Assembly (NCBI GenBank): GCA_040768845.1
Contig: JAXGME010000004.1
Location: forward strand, 124,001-188,000
Direction: 5' to 3'
DNA from: JAEZHK01 sp040768845
Lineage (GTDB): Bacteria; Bacillota; Clostridia; Christensenellales; Aristaeellaceae
Length of the DNA stretch: 64,000 nt
Shown: positions 20,518 to 29,748 of the stretch, in pieces
Layout: the number at the start of each line of letters is the position of its first letter
Position numbering within the stretch: position 1 is the first letter of the stretch
Position numbers and translations under genes: made by a program
Notes under the pieces: model-generated
Databases searched by the model: none
What the model was told of the DNA's origin: nothing
What the model saw: the letters and a program-made list of their open reading frames with translations, nothing else

Positions 20518-20886
20518 TCAGGGCTGGGACCGGTACAGGGCCATCTTTACCGCGTCGTCGATCTCCAGGTCGCGCTCTCCGGCCATGGATTCCAAGTGGT
20601 GGGTCAGTTCGTGGTGGAGCACCGACCGCAGCGCCGACCGCAGCCGCTCCGGCGTCAAATCGCCGTGAATGCGCAGGATTGATCCGTAGTAGATCACCAC
20701 CGTGCGGCCCATGGCGCGGCTGGTTGAGTATTCGCCCAGGATGTACAGATCGCCCGCGCGGGCCTCGGGGCTGAGCTTGGCCTCGGGCAGAAGCAGCACG
20801 CCGCCGTTCAGCCGGGTGAAAATCGCCTCCGGAAGCTCGGAGATCAGTTCGTCCAGCATGTCCCGGGCCTGGGCAAGCGGAATCAT
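20518..20886 (-). CDS. Zincin-like metallopeptidase (DUF1025-type)
   Basis: 122 residues from the ATG at 20886, whose A is also the last base of the upstream stop codon (TGATG), indicating translational coupling. A start four codons earlier is possible but would overlap more. The zinc-binding helix HHELTHHLE has the HExxH motif at residues 92-96. The family also keeps a preceding strand with DLYILGEY. Small cytosolic proteins of this class (about 110-130 residues) are widespread in bacteria, but their substrate is unknown. It is transcribed with the sugar isomerase-like gene; no functional link is evident. Confidence 0.8.
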   Translation of the reverse strand: MIPLAQARDMLDELISELPEAIFTRLNGGVLLLPEAKLSPEARAGDLYILGEYSTSRAMGRTVVIYYGSILRIHGDLTPERLRSALRSVLHHELTHHLESMAGERDLEIDDAVKMALYRSQP

Positions 20887-21851
20887 CAGGCCCACCACAT
20901 CTCGGCGGTGCCCTCGAAGATCATCACGTTCTTCAGCATTTCAATGGCCTTTTGCAGGCCCTCGCTCTGGGACATCAGGCTGTCCTCGTGTTCAATGGAA
21001 ATGGCGCCGTCGTAGCCCACCATGCGCAGCGCGCTCATCATGTCCTTCCACACCTGATGGTTGTGACCGTACCCTACGGAGCGGAAGATCCAGGAGCGGT
21101 TGATCTCATCGGCGTAGTGCTTCGTATCCAGCACGCCGGTCACGGCGGTGTTGTACGGATCAATCTTGGTGTCCTTCGCGTGGAAGAAGTAGATTGCCCT
21201 GCCCAGCTTCCTGATGGCGGCCACCGGGTCGATGCCCTGCCAGAACAGATGGCTGGGGTCCAGGTTGGCGCCGATGATGTCGCCCACCGCTTCGCGGATG
21301 CGAAGCAGCGAATCCGGATTGTACACGCAGAAGCCCGGGTGCATTTCAAAGGCGATCTTCTTGACGCCGTGGGCCTTGACAAACTCGACTTCCTTCTTCC
21401 AGTAGGGGATAAGCACCTGCTCCCACTGATATTTCAGGATGTCGGAAAAATCGTCCGGCCAAGGGCAGGTGACCCAGTTGGGCGTCCTGTCCTCCGGAGA
21501 ACCGCCCGGGCAGCCGGAAAAGGTGACGACGGTGTCCACGCCCAGCTTTTCCGCCAGCAGCACCGCGTCCTCAAAGTCCTCGTGGAACCGCTGCGCCACC
21601 GCCTTGTCCGGATGCACAGGGTTTCCGTGGGTGGACAGCGCCGCGATTTCCAGATCGTACTTTTTGAGGGTCTCGGTGAACTTGCGCAGCTTCTCGGCGT
21701 CGGCCAGCAGCTCGCGCGGATTGCAGTGCGCCTTGCCGGGAAAGCCGCCGCAGCCGATTTCCACCGCCTGAACGCCGGACTCCGCCAGATACCTCAGCGC
21801 ATCGTCAAGGGGACGGTCCTGCAATACGACGGCAAACACACTCAGCTTCAT
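20886..21851 (-). CDS. Sugar phosphate isomerase/epimerase (xylose isomerase-like TIM barrel)
   Basis: 321 residues from MKLSVF. An ATG 18 bases earlier also exists, but the AGGAGG site lies between the two, so the inner start is the right one. Motifs of the AP endonuclease 2/xylose isomerase-like barrel are visible: VQAVEIGCGG, EMHPGF, IGANLDPSHLFW, FFHAKDTKID and SIEHEDS, which supply the metal-binding Glu, Asp and His residues. Proteins of this type act on sugars or inositol derivatives in the cytosol. The product cannot be assigned further. A consensus promoter lies just upstream. Confidence 0.85.
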   Translation of the reverse strand: MKLSVFAVVLQDRPLDDALRYLAESGVQAVEIGCGGFPGKAHCNPRELLADAEKLRKFTETLKKYDLEIAALSTHGNPVHPDKAVAQRFHEDFEDAVLLAEKLGVDTVVTFSGCPGGSPEDRTPNWVTCPWPDDFSDILKYQWEQVLIPYWKKEVEFVKAHGVKKIAFEMHPGFCVYNPDSLLRIREAVGDIIGANLDPSHLFWQGIDPVAAIRKLGRAIYFFHAKDTKIDPYNTAVTGVLDTKHYADEINRSWIFRSVGYGHNHQVWKDMMSALRMVGYDGAISIEHEDSLMSQSEGLQKAIEMLKNVMIFEGTAEMWWA

Positions 21852-21890
21852 GAGAGACCTCCTTGTCATCCTTAATACCTCGCAGATACT

Positions 21891-21918
21891 ATTATATACG
21901 ATTGGGCGGCCCTGTCAA
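21891..21918 (-). promoter_or_regulatory. Consensus promoter of the isomerase-zincin pair
   Basis: Read on the minus strand: TTGACA (21918-21913), 16-bp spacer, TATAAT (21896-21891), 39 bases before the start codon. Confidence 0.8.
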
Positions 21919-21971
21919 TCGCGTCAGGAAACGTTTCCGAAATTCGCCGCGCGGGGCCGTGCCAGCCCGGC

Positions 21972-22000
21972 TTGCACAATATGCCCGCGGGCGGTATAAT
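21972..22000 (+). promoter_or_regulatory. Promoter of the polytopic membrane protein gene
   Basis: TTGCAC (21972-21977), 17-bp spacer, TATAAT (21995-22000). A GGAGG site at 22021 and the ATG at 22031 follow. Confidence 0.75.
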
Positions 22001-22030
22001 GGTCTGGATCACTCGGCTTCGGAGGTTCGG

Positions 22031-23995
22031 ATGGGTTTTTGGGTGCTGGCGGCGTTTCTGGGTTTGGGCGTGGTGGCGGCGGAGGGGCTGTTTTGCGACA
22101 GACCGCGCGCCACGCGGCTGTACCTTGGGCTGACGATGGGGCTCATCATGATGATGTGGCTGCCGTCTCTGTGGGCGTTTGCGTTCCAATTCACCAAAGC
22201 CGCCCAGTGGTGGGCGCTGGGGAGCGCGGGGGTGATCTCCGCCGCGCTGTACTTGTCCTCGAGGCCCTGGCGCGCGGGGCGGCCCCGCCAGACCGGCATG
22301 CCCTCCGGGCTGATGCTGCTGATTGTCCCGCTGTTTTTCTTTTCTTTCTACCTTCAATACACCCATATCCTCAGGCCGGTCGATGGTGCGATGAACGTGG
22401 GTCAATCCACCTATGGCGATCTCAGCCTGCACCTGGGCATTGCCACGGGGCTTCGGAACGCGGCCTATCCGCCGGAATACACGCTGCTCCCCGGCACCAT
22501 GCTGGGGTACCCGTTTTTATCGGACGCGATGGTGACGACGATGTTGCTCTTCGGCGCTCCGCTCCGCTGGGCGTTCATCGTGACGGGCACGCTGATGATG
22601 GGGCTGGTGTACTGGGGATTTCTGCTGCTCTCGTGGGAGCTGACGGGGAGCCGCCGGGCGACGGCGATCGCGTTTTTTCTGATGTTTCTTAACGGCGGAC
22701 TGGGCTTTTTCTACACCTTTGACGGCGCCTTCCGGACCGGGTGGTCGGGGCTTAAAAACGCGCTTTTCGGTTTTTATCAGACGCCCACCAACATGCCGGA
22801 TCTCAACCTGCGCTGGGTCAACGTGATCGCGGACCTGATGATCCCCCAGCGCACGCTGCTGGCGGGATGGACGGTGGTGATCCCCGCGCTGATGCTGCTG
22901 GCGCAAGCGGTCAACCGTCGTGTGGTGACCACGCTGAAGGGAGAGGACGGGCCGATTTCCATCACGACCCGGCAGGACGGAACCATCCGGGACTATGCAG
23001 TTCTGGGCGTCTGGGCCGGGCTGATGCCCATGATTCACACCCATTCCTTTCTGGCGCTGGGGCTTGTCAGCCTGGGTGAGATGGGGTATCTCATGGCAAA
23101 GACCGGGCAGAAGGCCGCGGTGTTCAGGCGGTTTGCCCTCTACGGCGCGCTGGCGCTGGCGCTGGCGCTGGCGCAGCTGATCACCTGGACGTTCCCGCAG
23201 GCGACGGGCGGCGGATCGCTGAAGCTCCACTTCAACTGGGTCAACAACGATGGCGGGCTGATTGACGGCTGGCTGTGGTTCTGGGTCAAGAACGTCGGGC
23301 CGGTGTTTCTTTTGTTCCTGCCGGCGGCGCTGTCGGGCGGGCGGCGGGTCCGGGCGCTGTCCGTCGGCGCGCTGGCGGTCTTTGTCGCGGCGGAGATGGT
23401 CCTCTTTCAGCCCAACCCCTACGACAACAACAAGCTGTTCTACGTGGCCTTTATCCTGATGCTGCCGGTGGCGGCGGCCTATGTGGAGAAAATTTGGGAC
23501 CGGCTCTCCGGCGTCCGGGGCCGCGCGCTGCTTCTGGGGGCGTTTATGGTCGTTTCCACGCTGTCGGGCGTGGTGACCCTCGCGCGGGAGGCGATTTCGG
23601 ACTACGAGCTCTTCGGCGCGGACCAGGTTGAAGCCGCCGGCGCCATCGAGGCGGGCGCACCGGAAGACGCGGTGTTTTTGACCGGCGGGCAGCACAACAA
23701 CCCCGTGGCGGCGCTGGCGGGCCGGAGACTGGTCTGCGGCACAGGCACGTATCTCTACTTCCACGGCGTGGACTATAGCCGTCAGCAGCAGGCCGCGCGA
23801 TCCATGTACGAAGCGCCCGCGGCGTCCGCCGCGCTCTTTGCGCGGTACGGCGTGGATTATATCTACGTCTCCGGCTACGAGCGTTCGGACTACGCCGTCG
23901 ACGAGGATTATTTCCGCGCGCACTATCCGGTGTGGTTTGAAAATGGCGGGGTGACGGTCTACGCCGTGTCCGCCCGGGCGCGCGGGGCCGGCTAA
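22031..23995 (+). CDS. Polytopic membrane protein, possible GT-C-type glycosyltransferase
   Basis: 654 residues; the ATG at 22031 has GGAGG five bases upstream and follows a promoter, so the longer open frame upstream is not used. There are about twelve hydrophobic segments. The first large outer loop contains STYGDLSLHLGIA with Asp130, reminiscent of the Asp-bearing first loop of GT-C-fold lipid-sugar glycosyltransferases. The C-terminal soluble part (FLTGGQHNNPVAALAGRRL, YGVDYIYVSGYE) resembles the extracytoplasmic domain found in such enzymes. The gene stands alone between promoters. Membrane location is secure, but the enzymatic call is an inference. Confidence 0.6.
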   Translation: MGFWVLAAFLGLGVVAAEGLFCDRPRATRLYLGLTMGLIMMMWLPSLWAFAFQFTKAAQWWALGSAGVISAALYLSSRPWRAGRPRQTGMPSGLMLLIVPLFFFSFYLQYTHILRPVDGAMNVGQSTYGDLSLHLGIATGLRNAAYPPEYTLLPGTMLGYPFLSDAMVTTMLLFGAPLRWAFIVTGTLMMGLVYWGFLLLSWELTGSRRATAIAFFLMFLNGGLGFFYTFDGAFRTGWSGLKNALFGFYQTPTNMPDLNLRWVNVIADLMIPQRTLLAGWTVVIPALMLLAQAVNRRVVTTLKGEDGPISITTRQDGTIRDYAVLGVWAGLMPMIHTHSFLALGLVSLGEMGYLMAKTGQKAAVFRRFALYGALALALALAQLITWTFPQATGGGSLKLHFNWVNNDGGLIDGWLWFWVKNVGPVFLLFLPAALSGGRRVRALSVGALAVFVAAEMVLFQPNPYDNNKLFYVAFILMLPVAAAYVEKIWDRLSGVRGRALLLGAFMVVSTLSGVVTLAREAISDYELFGADQVEAAGAIEAGAPEDAVFLTGGQHNNPVAALAGRRLVCGTGTYLYFHGVDYSRQQQAARSMYEAPAASAALFARYGVDYIYVSGYERSDYAVDEDYFRAHYPVWFENGGVTVYAVSARARGAG

Positions 23996-24099
23996 TTTTG
24001 CCCGCTCCCGGGCAACTTTCGCCCGGCTCCCTTCGTCCTATTACCGAAAGAAATGGAAAAACAGGGAACGCTCACGCAACCAAGCGGGGAGGATTCGAT

Positions 24100-26256
24100 A
24101 TGCGCACGACCAAATGGATCAAATGGGCGGCGGTCGGGCTTTTGGCGGCCCTTCTGGCCGGCTGCTCGTCGACGCCCGACAGCGTGGAAGACCCGCTGTC
24201 CTTTGACGTCGATGCGCAGCTGCCCTTTGTGACCGCCGCGCCGGAGGCGGTGGCCGAAACGCCGACGCCCCAGCCCACCGCACCCTGGGATACCTCCGCG
24301 CCCACGCAGGACTGGCAGAACGACCATTCCGCAGACCTGGGCGATCCCTCGACGGACAATGTCAACGACACCACCGTGGTCTATCAGCAGCTCTCCACCG
24401 GGGACAGCGGATCGGATGTCGAAAAGCTTCAGCAGCGGCTCAAGGAGCTGAAATACTATACCGGCGCGGTGGACGGCCGCTACGGCTCGTCCATGACCAC
24501 CGCGGTCAAGCGGTTCCAGTCCGCGCTGGGTCTGGATACCACCGGCATCGCCACCGCGAACCTGCAGCGGATGATCTACTCCTCCGCCGCGCCCACCTAC
24601 ACCGGCAATTCCTTTACCGACACCGACAACACCATCTCCTTCGGCGACACCGACGATCAGGACTACGGAGCGACGCCCACGAAGAAGCCCTCGTCGTCGA
24701 GTTCTTCCGGCTCGTCGTCCGGTTCATCTTCTTCCGGATCGTCTTCCAGCAGTTCCGGTTACGTTTCCCTCAGCTACGGCGACACCGGCACCAGGGTTCG
24801 CAACCTTCAGTCCAGCCTGAAGACGCTGGGCTACTACAACGGCGCCGTGGACGGCGTGTACGGCTCGGGTACTGTGGCCGCGGTGAAGCGGTTTGAAAAA
24901 GCCTACGGCAAGACGCAGACGGGCATCGCCACGGCGGCGCTGCAGACCAAGCTCTTCTCCGGCGATGCCAAGCGGTACGCGGAGCCCACGCCCGCGCCGG
25001 CGCAGGGGACCTCCTACGAGACGCTGTCGCCCGGCGACACGGGCACCCGCGTCAAGCAGCTTCAGCAGCGGCTGAAGGAGCTGGGCTACTTCACCGCCAA
25101 CGTCGGCGGCAACTACCTTACCGAGACCACCAAGGCCGTCAAGTCCTTCCAGGATGCGCTGGGTCTGGAAACCACGGGCGTGGCCACCGCTTCGCTGCAG
25201 CGCAAGCTCTTTGCCTCCAGCGCCCCGGCCAATACCCGGAATACCGCCAGCTATGTGAAGCTTCAAAAGAACGATACCGGCGCATGGGTGACCGCGCTGC
25301 AGAACCGGCTGAAGGAACTGGGCTACCTGAGAAGCTCCGTCGACGGCGTGTACGGCTCCTCCACGGCCGCCGCGGTCAAGCTGTTTGAGCAGGTCTATGG
25401 CAAGACGCAGACGGGCGTGGCCACCGTGTCGCTGCAAAAGACGCTCTACTCCGGCGACGCCAAGCCCTACACCAAGCCGACGCCCACCCCGGAGCCGGAG
25501 TACATCGAGCTCCGCCAGGGCGACAAGGGTCTTCGCGTGATGGCGCTGCAGAACCGCCTGATGCAGCTGGGCTATTTCTCCGGCGATGTGGACGGCGACT
25601 ACGGATCCTCCACCGCCAGCGCCATCAGGCGCTTTGAAAAGGCCTATGGCAAGAAGCAGACGGGCGTGGCCACCGTGTCGCTGCAAAAGACGCTGTTCTC
25701 CGATTCCGCCAAGCCCTACGAGGGGTCCGTGACGGCGACTCCGGAGCCGGAGTATGTATCGCTCAAGCCGGGCGACAGCGGTTCCCGCGTGAAAAAGCTG
25801 CAGACCCGCCTCAAGGAGCTGGGCTACTTCAGCGGCAACATCGGCGGCAATTACGGCGAACTGACCACCGCGGCGGTCAAGCGCTTCCAGAAGAAGATCG
25901 GCGCGAATCAGACGGGCAAGGCCACCATCGCTTTGCAGGAGAAGCTCTTTGCCGACGACGCGCCCGCCTACAAATCCTCCGGCGACTCGGACCCGGATAC
26001 CGGAACGACCCTCAAGGTGGGCTCCACCGGCGAGCAGGTGAAACTTTTGCAGAACCGGCTGATGGAGCTGGGGTACCTGTCGGAGGACAATATATCGCTG
26101 GGAAAGTATGAAAAGTCCACCCGCAACGCGGTGATCGACGCCCAGCTCGCCCGGGGCTACGAATCCGACGGCACCGCCGATGCCAATTTCCTGGCCTATA
26201 TCTACTCGGATGAGGCGTTCGACTACATCGCCGCCGAGGAGGAGGAGGGCGGCTGA
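24100..26256 (+). CDS. Lipoprotein with seven peptidoglycan-binding repeats
   Basis: 718 residues from MRTTKWIKW. The signal ends in the lipobox LLAGC with Cys22, so it is a membrane-anchored lipoprotein. Seven PG_binding_1 type repeats follow (pattern GDxGxxVxxLQxRLKELGY...DGxYGxxTxxAVKxF...TGxATxxLQ), the last one degenerate. A Ser/Gly-rich linker separates repeats one and two, and short Pro/Thr/Glu spacers occur elsewhere. No catalytic domain is present, unlike most proteins with such repeats, which carry an amidase or peptidase. It probably tethers the membrane to the cell wall or acts as a wall scaffold. A strong terminator follows. Confidence 0.85.
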   Translation: MRTTKWIKWAAVGLLAALLAGCSSTPDSVEDPLSFDVDAQLPFVTAAPEAVAETPTPQPTAPWDTSAPTQDWQNDHSADLGDPSTDNVNDTTVVYQQLSTGDSGSDVEKLQQRLKELKYYTGAVDGRYGSSMTTAVKRFQSALGLDTTGIATANLQRMIYSSAAPTYTGNSFTDTDNTISFGDTDDQDYGATPTKKPSSSSSSGSSSGSSSSGSSSSSSGYVSLSYGDTGTRVRNLQSSLKTLGYYNGAVDGVYGSGTVAAVKRFEKAYGKTQTGIATAALQTKLFSGDAKRYAEPTPAPAQGTSYETLSPGDTGTRVKQLQQRLKELGYFTANVGGNYLTETTKAVKSFQDALGLETTGVATASLQRKLFASSAPANTRNTASYVKLQKNDTGAWVTALQNRLKELGYLRSSVDGVYGSSTAAAVKLFEQVYGKTQTGVATVSLQKTLYSGDAKPYTKPTPTPEPEYIELRQGDKGLRVMALQNRLMQLGYFSGDVDGDYGSSTASAIRRFEKAYGKKQTGVATVSLQKTLFSDSAKPYEGSVTATPEPEYVSLKPGDSGSRVKKLQTRLKELGYFSGNIGGNYGELTTAAVKRFQKKIGANQTGKATIALQEKLFADDAPAYKSSGDSDPDTGTTLKVGSTGEQVKLLQNRLMELGYLSEDNISLGKYEKSTRNAVIDAQLARGYESDGTADANFLAYIYSDEAFDYIAAEEEEGG

Positions 26257-26284
26257 GCCCTTTCTCCGGAAAGTCCGCCCTTTG

Positions 26285-26311
26285 ACCGCCCGCTTCTGCG
26301 GGCGGTTTTTT
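26285..26311 (+). terminator. Rho-independent terminator
   Basis: A nine-pair stem (ACCGCCCGC with GCGGGCGGT) around loop TTCT, ending in six T, 28 bases after the lipoprotein stop codon. Confidence 0.85.
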
Positions 26312-26323
26312 GATGCCGCCATG

Positions 26324-26352
26324 TTGCCGGAAATCGCGCCGTATGATAAAAT
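26324..26352 (+). promoter_or_regulatory. Probable promoter of the CorA gene
   Basis: TTGCCG (26324-26329), 17-bp spacer, TAAAAT (26347-26352), immediately downstream of the terminator. Confidence 0.5.
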
Positions 26353-26394
26353 ATGCGGGGGCCGCGCCCTCCGGCGCGGGGTGGGAGGCGAACC

Positions 26395-27246
26395 ATGCTG
26401 TCCATGATGCTCCTTGACGACCGGGCGGGGATTGCCGCACGCTTTCCCGGCTTTTACGCCGGGCACATCCTTTCCGGCCAGCTGGACCATTTTGAGTGTC
26501 ACCGGGATGTGAACCTGATGTCCTTCGACTGGTACGACCTGCGCCGGCCGCTGGAAAAACCCCGCCGCGTGGTGATCTACTTTGACGCGCAGGATCTGGT
26601 GATGCTGTTTGAAAACCAGGCCGCGCTGGACGAAGCCTCCGCGCGCATGGCGCGATCGCCGGACGATGAGCCCATCGCCCAGCAATCCGGCGAACAGGCG
26701 CTGTACCGCTTCTTTTACGAACTGATCCGCCCGGACAGCGAGCAGCTGGAGGCGCTGGAGGAAGAAGTCATCGCCGCGGAGGACGCCATCCTGTCCCCGC
26801 AGAAAAAGCAGATGGGTCAGTTGTTCGCCCGCTTCCGGCGCACGCTTTTCGTGTTCAAGCGGTATTACGAACAGCTTGGCACGATCTTTGACGGGCTGGT
26901 GGAAAACGACAACCGGTTGATCGGGGAGGAGAGCCTGCGGCACTTCGTGATCCTCAACGGGCGCATCGACCGATTGTACGAGAACGTGCGCAGTCTGCGG
27001 GACTACGTGTCCCAGGTGCGGGAGGCGTATCAGGCGCAGATAGACATCGAGCAGAACAACCTGATGAAGACGTTTACCGTCATCACGGCCATCTTCCTGC
27101 CGCTGTCGCTTCTGGTGGGCTGGTACGGGATGAACCTCAAAATGCCGGAATTTGAATGGGCGTACGGCTACGCTTTTGTGATCGTGCTGAGCGCGGCGAT
27201 CGTATTCGCCTCGGTCCGTGAATTCAAAAAGCGCAGGTGGCTGTAA
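26395..27246 (+). CDS. corA: CorA-family divalent cation transporter
   Basis: 283 residues from the ATG at 26395, which has GGGAGG upstream. The long N-terminal cytosolic part ends in a Glu/Asp-rich helix (EQLEALEEEVIAAED) and a long stalk helix. Two C-terminal membrane helices follow, at about 225-243 and 255-273. The diagnostic selectivity motif YGMN (Gly245-Met246-Asn247) lies between them. CorA proteins form pentameric channels for Mg2+ and some also carry Co2+ or Ni2+. The family is secure, the ion preference is not. It is a single-gene unit between two terminators. Confidence 0.9.
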   Translation: MLSMMLLDDRAGIAARFPGFYAGHILSGQLDHFECHRDVNLMSFDWYDLRRPLEKPRRVVIYFDAQDLVMLFENQAALDEASARMARSPDDEPIAQQSGEQALYRFFYELIRPDSEQLEALEEEVIAAEDAILSPQKKQMGQLFARFRRTLFVFKRYYEQLGTIFDGLVENDNRLIGEESLRHFVILNGRIDRLYENVRSLRDYVSQVREAYQAQIDIEQNNLMKTFTVITAIFLPLSLLVGWYGMNLKMPEFEWAYGYAFVIVLSAAIVFASVREFKKRRWL

Positions 27247-27249
27247 AGG

Positions 27250-27284
27250 CGCGCCGCGCGTGCCCTGCACGCGCGGCGCGTTTT
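27250..27284 (+). terminator. Terminator between corA and the convergent small membrane protein gene
   Basis: A perfect 14-bp stem (27250-27263 with 27267-27280) with loop CCT and TTTT at 27281-27284. Confidence 0.8.
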
Positions 27285-27296
27285 GGGGCGGGAAAG

Positions 27297-27653
27297 TCAG
27301 CGGGTCAGGAACGAAACCAGCATCGGCGTCAGGTACAGCGCCAGCGCCAGCGTCGCCAGCACCGCCACGCCCCATATCCACACCAGCACGCGGCTGATCT
27401 TCAAAAAGGCGCCGTGATCGCGACGGCGGCGCTCGTAGGGGCGGCGAAACTTGATCCTGAACAGCAGGTGCGCGATGCCGGGGACCAGCGAAACCACCAT
27501 GATGATCGCGCCCAGGCCCAAAATGCCGTAGTTCATCGACAGGTTCGGAAACTGCACCGGATTCATCGCGAGGAAGGCGCCCAGGCCCATCGCCAGGAGC
27601 GCGATGACCGCCATCAGTCCGGCGGCAAAACCGAGAATTCTCGTCGTCTTCAT
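27297..27653 (-). CDS. Small membrane protein of unknown function
   Basis: 118 residues with a GGAGG site six bases before the ATG. Three hydrophobic segments lie at about 6-29, 42-64 and 88-112. A basic cytosolic loop, RIKFRRPYERRRRDHG, lies between the second and third. I do not recognise the family. A TATAAT-like element sits at 27716-27711 on the minus strand. It lies between the corA terminator and the GH25 gene, with no clear partner. Confidence 0.7.
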   Translation of the reverse strand: MKTTRILGFAAGLMAVIALLAMGLGAFLAMNPVQFPNLSMNYGILGLGAIIMVVSLVPGIAHLLFRIKFRRPYERRRRDHGAFLKISRVLVWIWGVAVLATLALALYLTPMLVSFLTR

Positions 27654-27786
27654 ATCGTTCCTCCATCGGAGACCGTCGCGCCCGGGCGTTCGGCCATGCG
27701 TCCGGCCTCTATTATACTATATCCGCGGACGCTTGGCGCGAAAATACGGAAGCGCGTTTGTTAAACTTGCGCGCCGCCCGCCATCA

Positions 27787-29589
27787 TCAGGAGATAAAGT
27801 ACGACAGCGGCTTGGTGCCCATCAGGCGATTGACGTCCACGTCGCCGCCGACGCCCGGCACGCTGCCTCGGCTGGAATACTGGTGCAGGTCACAGCGGTA
27901 ATCGGGCGTCGACTCCACCTGACCGGTGTTGGTGCCGTAGTGGGGAATCCAGATGAAGTCAAACTTCGACGTATCCACGCCGTACCGCTTGTAAAGGTTG
28001 TTCGCAATGTAGCAGCCCACCTTGCGAACGCCCAGTTCCCGCAGCCGGGCGGCAAAGGCCTCGATGCTCGCGCCGGTCAGCACATCCTCCTCCGCGTCGT
28101 ATACGTAAAACAGCGGGTTGTAGGCCTTGGCGACGGAATAGGCCTTTTCCGCCTCCCGCCGCGCGATTTCCGGCGTGGAAGCCATGCCGTAGTAGTATAC
28201 GCCGAAGGGAATGCCGTAGCTGAGGCACTTCGCGGCGTATTCCTTAAACCGCGCGTCGATGTCCATCTCGCCTGCCTTGGAATGGCTTGCGGAATAGGTC
28301 ACGCCGCAGCGCAGAATGACGAAGGCCACGCTCTTTTGCAGGTTTTTCCAGCTGGATACGTTGTTCCAGCGGGAGATGTCGATGATGGCGCCGCCCTTGT
28401 TGAGCGCCTCCGCCAGCACCGTGACGGTGAAGCTGGCGGTCTTTCCGTTTGCCGTCTTGGCGCGAATGGTGGTGGTGCCCATGCGTTTTCCGGTCACCAC
28501 GCCACTTTTTGAAACGGAGGCGACGGACGAATTCGCGCTGGACCACTTGACGGACTGGGACGCCTTGGCTGGGGAGACGGCGGCGCTGAGCTTCAGCGTC
28601 TGCCGGAGCACCACGGTGTGGGCGTCGCCGCGGATTTCGACGGATGCGGCGGCGGGCGGCGTGACGGTGACCTTGCAACTGCGCTTGACGCCGCCGGAGG
28701 TCTTCACGGTGATGGTCGCGCTGCCCGTATTAAGCGCGGTCAGCGTGCCCCCGGATACCTTGACAATCTCCGGATGGTCGCTGGACCAGCTCAGGGTGTC
28801 GTAAATCGCCGACGACGGGGATACGGCGGCCTTGAGCGCGTAGCTCTTGCCGTAGGCGAGGCTCAGCTTGGTCTTGGAGAGTGAAACGCGGGACACCGTG
28901 GAATGGCTCCTGTACCGCGACGCCAGCCGCGACACGCCGCTTTTCAGCGTGCTGGTCTTGGCGGAGGAGGAAAAGGTCTGGTAGGGCAGGGCGGAGCCTT
29001 TTTTGGAATAGGCGGCGCAAAAGGCCGCAAAGGCCTGGTTGTACTGGGCGCTGGAAACGGCGCCGCCGTCCACGGTATAGGCGGCCTTTCCCTTTTTCTT
29101 GGCGCGGGCCGTGTGCAGCACGGTGGTGAGCTTTGTGGCGGAGCCATCCGCCACAAAGGCCAGCCGCGTGGTGGTGGTGACGCCCCCGGACACACCGGTG
29201 ATCGAGATGGACAGACAGGGCTTCAGCGCGCCCGTTGCCCGGAGCGCCAGGGACAGGGAGCGCACGCCGGCAAATGTGACACCGTCAAAATCGAAGGCGT
29301 CCGCCGTCATCTTTGCCACCGCGCCCGAGCGCACCGTGTAGACGCTCAGCCGGCTGTTGCGGCTCTCGCCCTTGACGGAGGAAAGAAGCAGCATCTCCGG
29401 CGTCCCGTCGCCCGTCAGGTCGATCAGCGCCGCGGCGCGCCGCGCCCGGAGCTGGCTCTGCTGGCTGGAAAGCAGGTTCAGGTACAGCGTTCTCCAGTCC
29501 GCCTCCGCGGCCGCGGCGCGGGGGAGGGGCACAAGCACAATCGTCAGGCAAAGCGCCAGAACCGCGCAAACCCGCAGGGAGTGTCGCAT
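27787..29589 (-). CDS. Secreted GH25 muramidase with two bacterial Ig-like domains
   Basis: 600 residues from MRHSLRV, preceded by AAAGGTG. The signal peptide ends near PRAAAAEA. Residues 40-220 hold a region starting LIDLTGDGTPEMLL, similar to FG-GAP-type repeats. Two BIG2 domains follow at about 230-308 and 310-395 (ending in GSATITVKT and GTTTIRAKT). The C-terminal 200 residues are a GH25 lysozyme: IIDISRWN, VILRCGVTY, the catalytic VYDAEED (Asp498, Glu500) and DLHQYSS. It should cleave the glycan strands of peptidoglycan outside the cell, for wall turnover or release. It has its own promoter and is divergent from the sugar-sensing genes. Confidence 0.9.
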   Translation of the reverse strand: MRHSLRVCAVLALCLTIVLVPLPRAAAAEADWRTLYLNLLSSQQSQLRARRAAALIDLTGDGTPEMLLLSSVKGESRNSRLSVYTVRSGAVAKMTADAFDFDGVTFAGVRSLSLALRATGALKPCLSISITGVSGGVTTTTRLAFVADGSATKLTTVLHTARAKKKGKAAYTVDGGAVSSAQYNQAFAAFCAAYSKKGSALPYQTFSSSAKTSTLKSGVSRLASRYRSHSTVSRVSLSKTKLSLAYGKSYALKAAVSPSSAIYDTLSWSSDHPEIVKVSGGTLTALNTGSATITVKTSGGVKRSCKVTVTPPAAASVEIRGDAHTVVLRQTLKLSAAVSPAKASQSVKWSSANSSVASVSKSGVVTGKRMGTTTIRAKTANGKTASFTVTVLAEALNKGGAIIDISRWNNVSSWKNLQKSVAFVILRCGVTYSASHSKAGEMDIDARFKEYAAKCLSYGIPFGVYYYGMASTPEIARREAEKAYSVAKAYNPLFYVYDAEEDVLTGASIEAFAARLRELGVRKVGCYIANNLYKRYGVDTSKFDFIWIPHYGTNTGQVESTPDYRCDLHQYSSRGSVPGVGGDVDVNRLMGTKPLSYFIS

Positions 29590-29626
29590 GCCATCACACC
29601 TTTGTAATACTATTCTCATATGTGTA

Positions 29627-29655
29627 ATTCTAATGTAATATATTGGCGCTGTCAA
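29627..29655 (-). promoter_or_regulatory. Promoter of the GH25 gene
   Basis: On the minus strand TTGACA (29655-29650), 17-bp spacer, TAGAAT (29632-29627). Confidence 0.75.
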
Positions 29656-29662
29656 TAGGCGG

Positions 29663-29691
29663 TTGCAATTTGCGCGGGATTATGCGATACT
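29663..29691 (+). promoter_or_regulatory. Probable promoter of the sugar-sensing operon
   Basis: TTGCAA (29663-29668), 17-bp spacer ending in TGC, GATACT (29686-29691); an extended -10 type. GGAGGGG and the ATG at 29749 follow. Confidence 0.55.
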
Positions 29692-29748
29692 TTGAACGCA
29701 TACGGAGCGTTTTTGTACGGAGCTGCGCGTTTTGTGGAGGGGTAAGGC

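Noticed and set aside
21863..22030. Extension of the polytopic membrane protein to an upstream start
   Set aside because: The extension runs through both divergent promoters; the GGAGG at 22021 fixes the start at 22031.
29656..29748. A small gene between the GH25 and lipoprotein genes
   Set aside because: Short frames here lack ribosome sites and the stretch is taken up by two divergent promoters.
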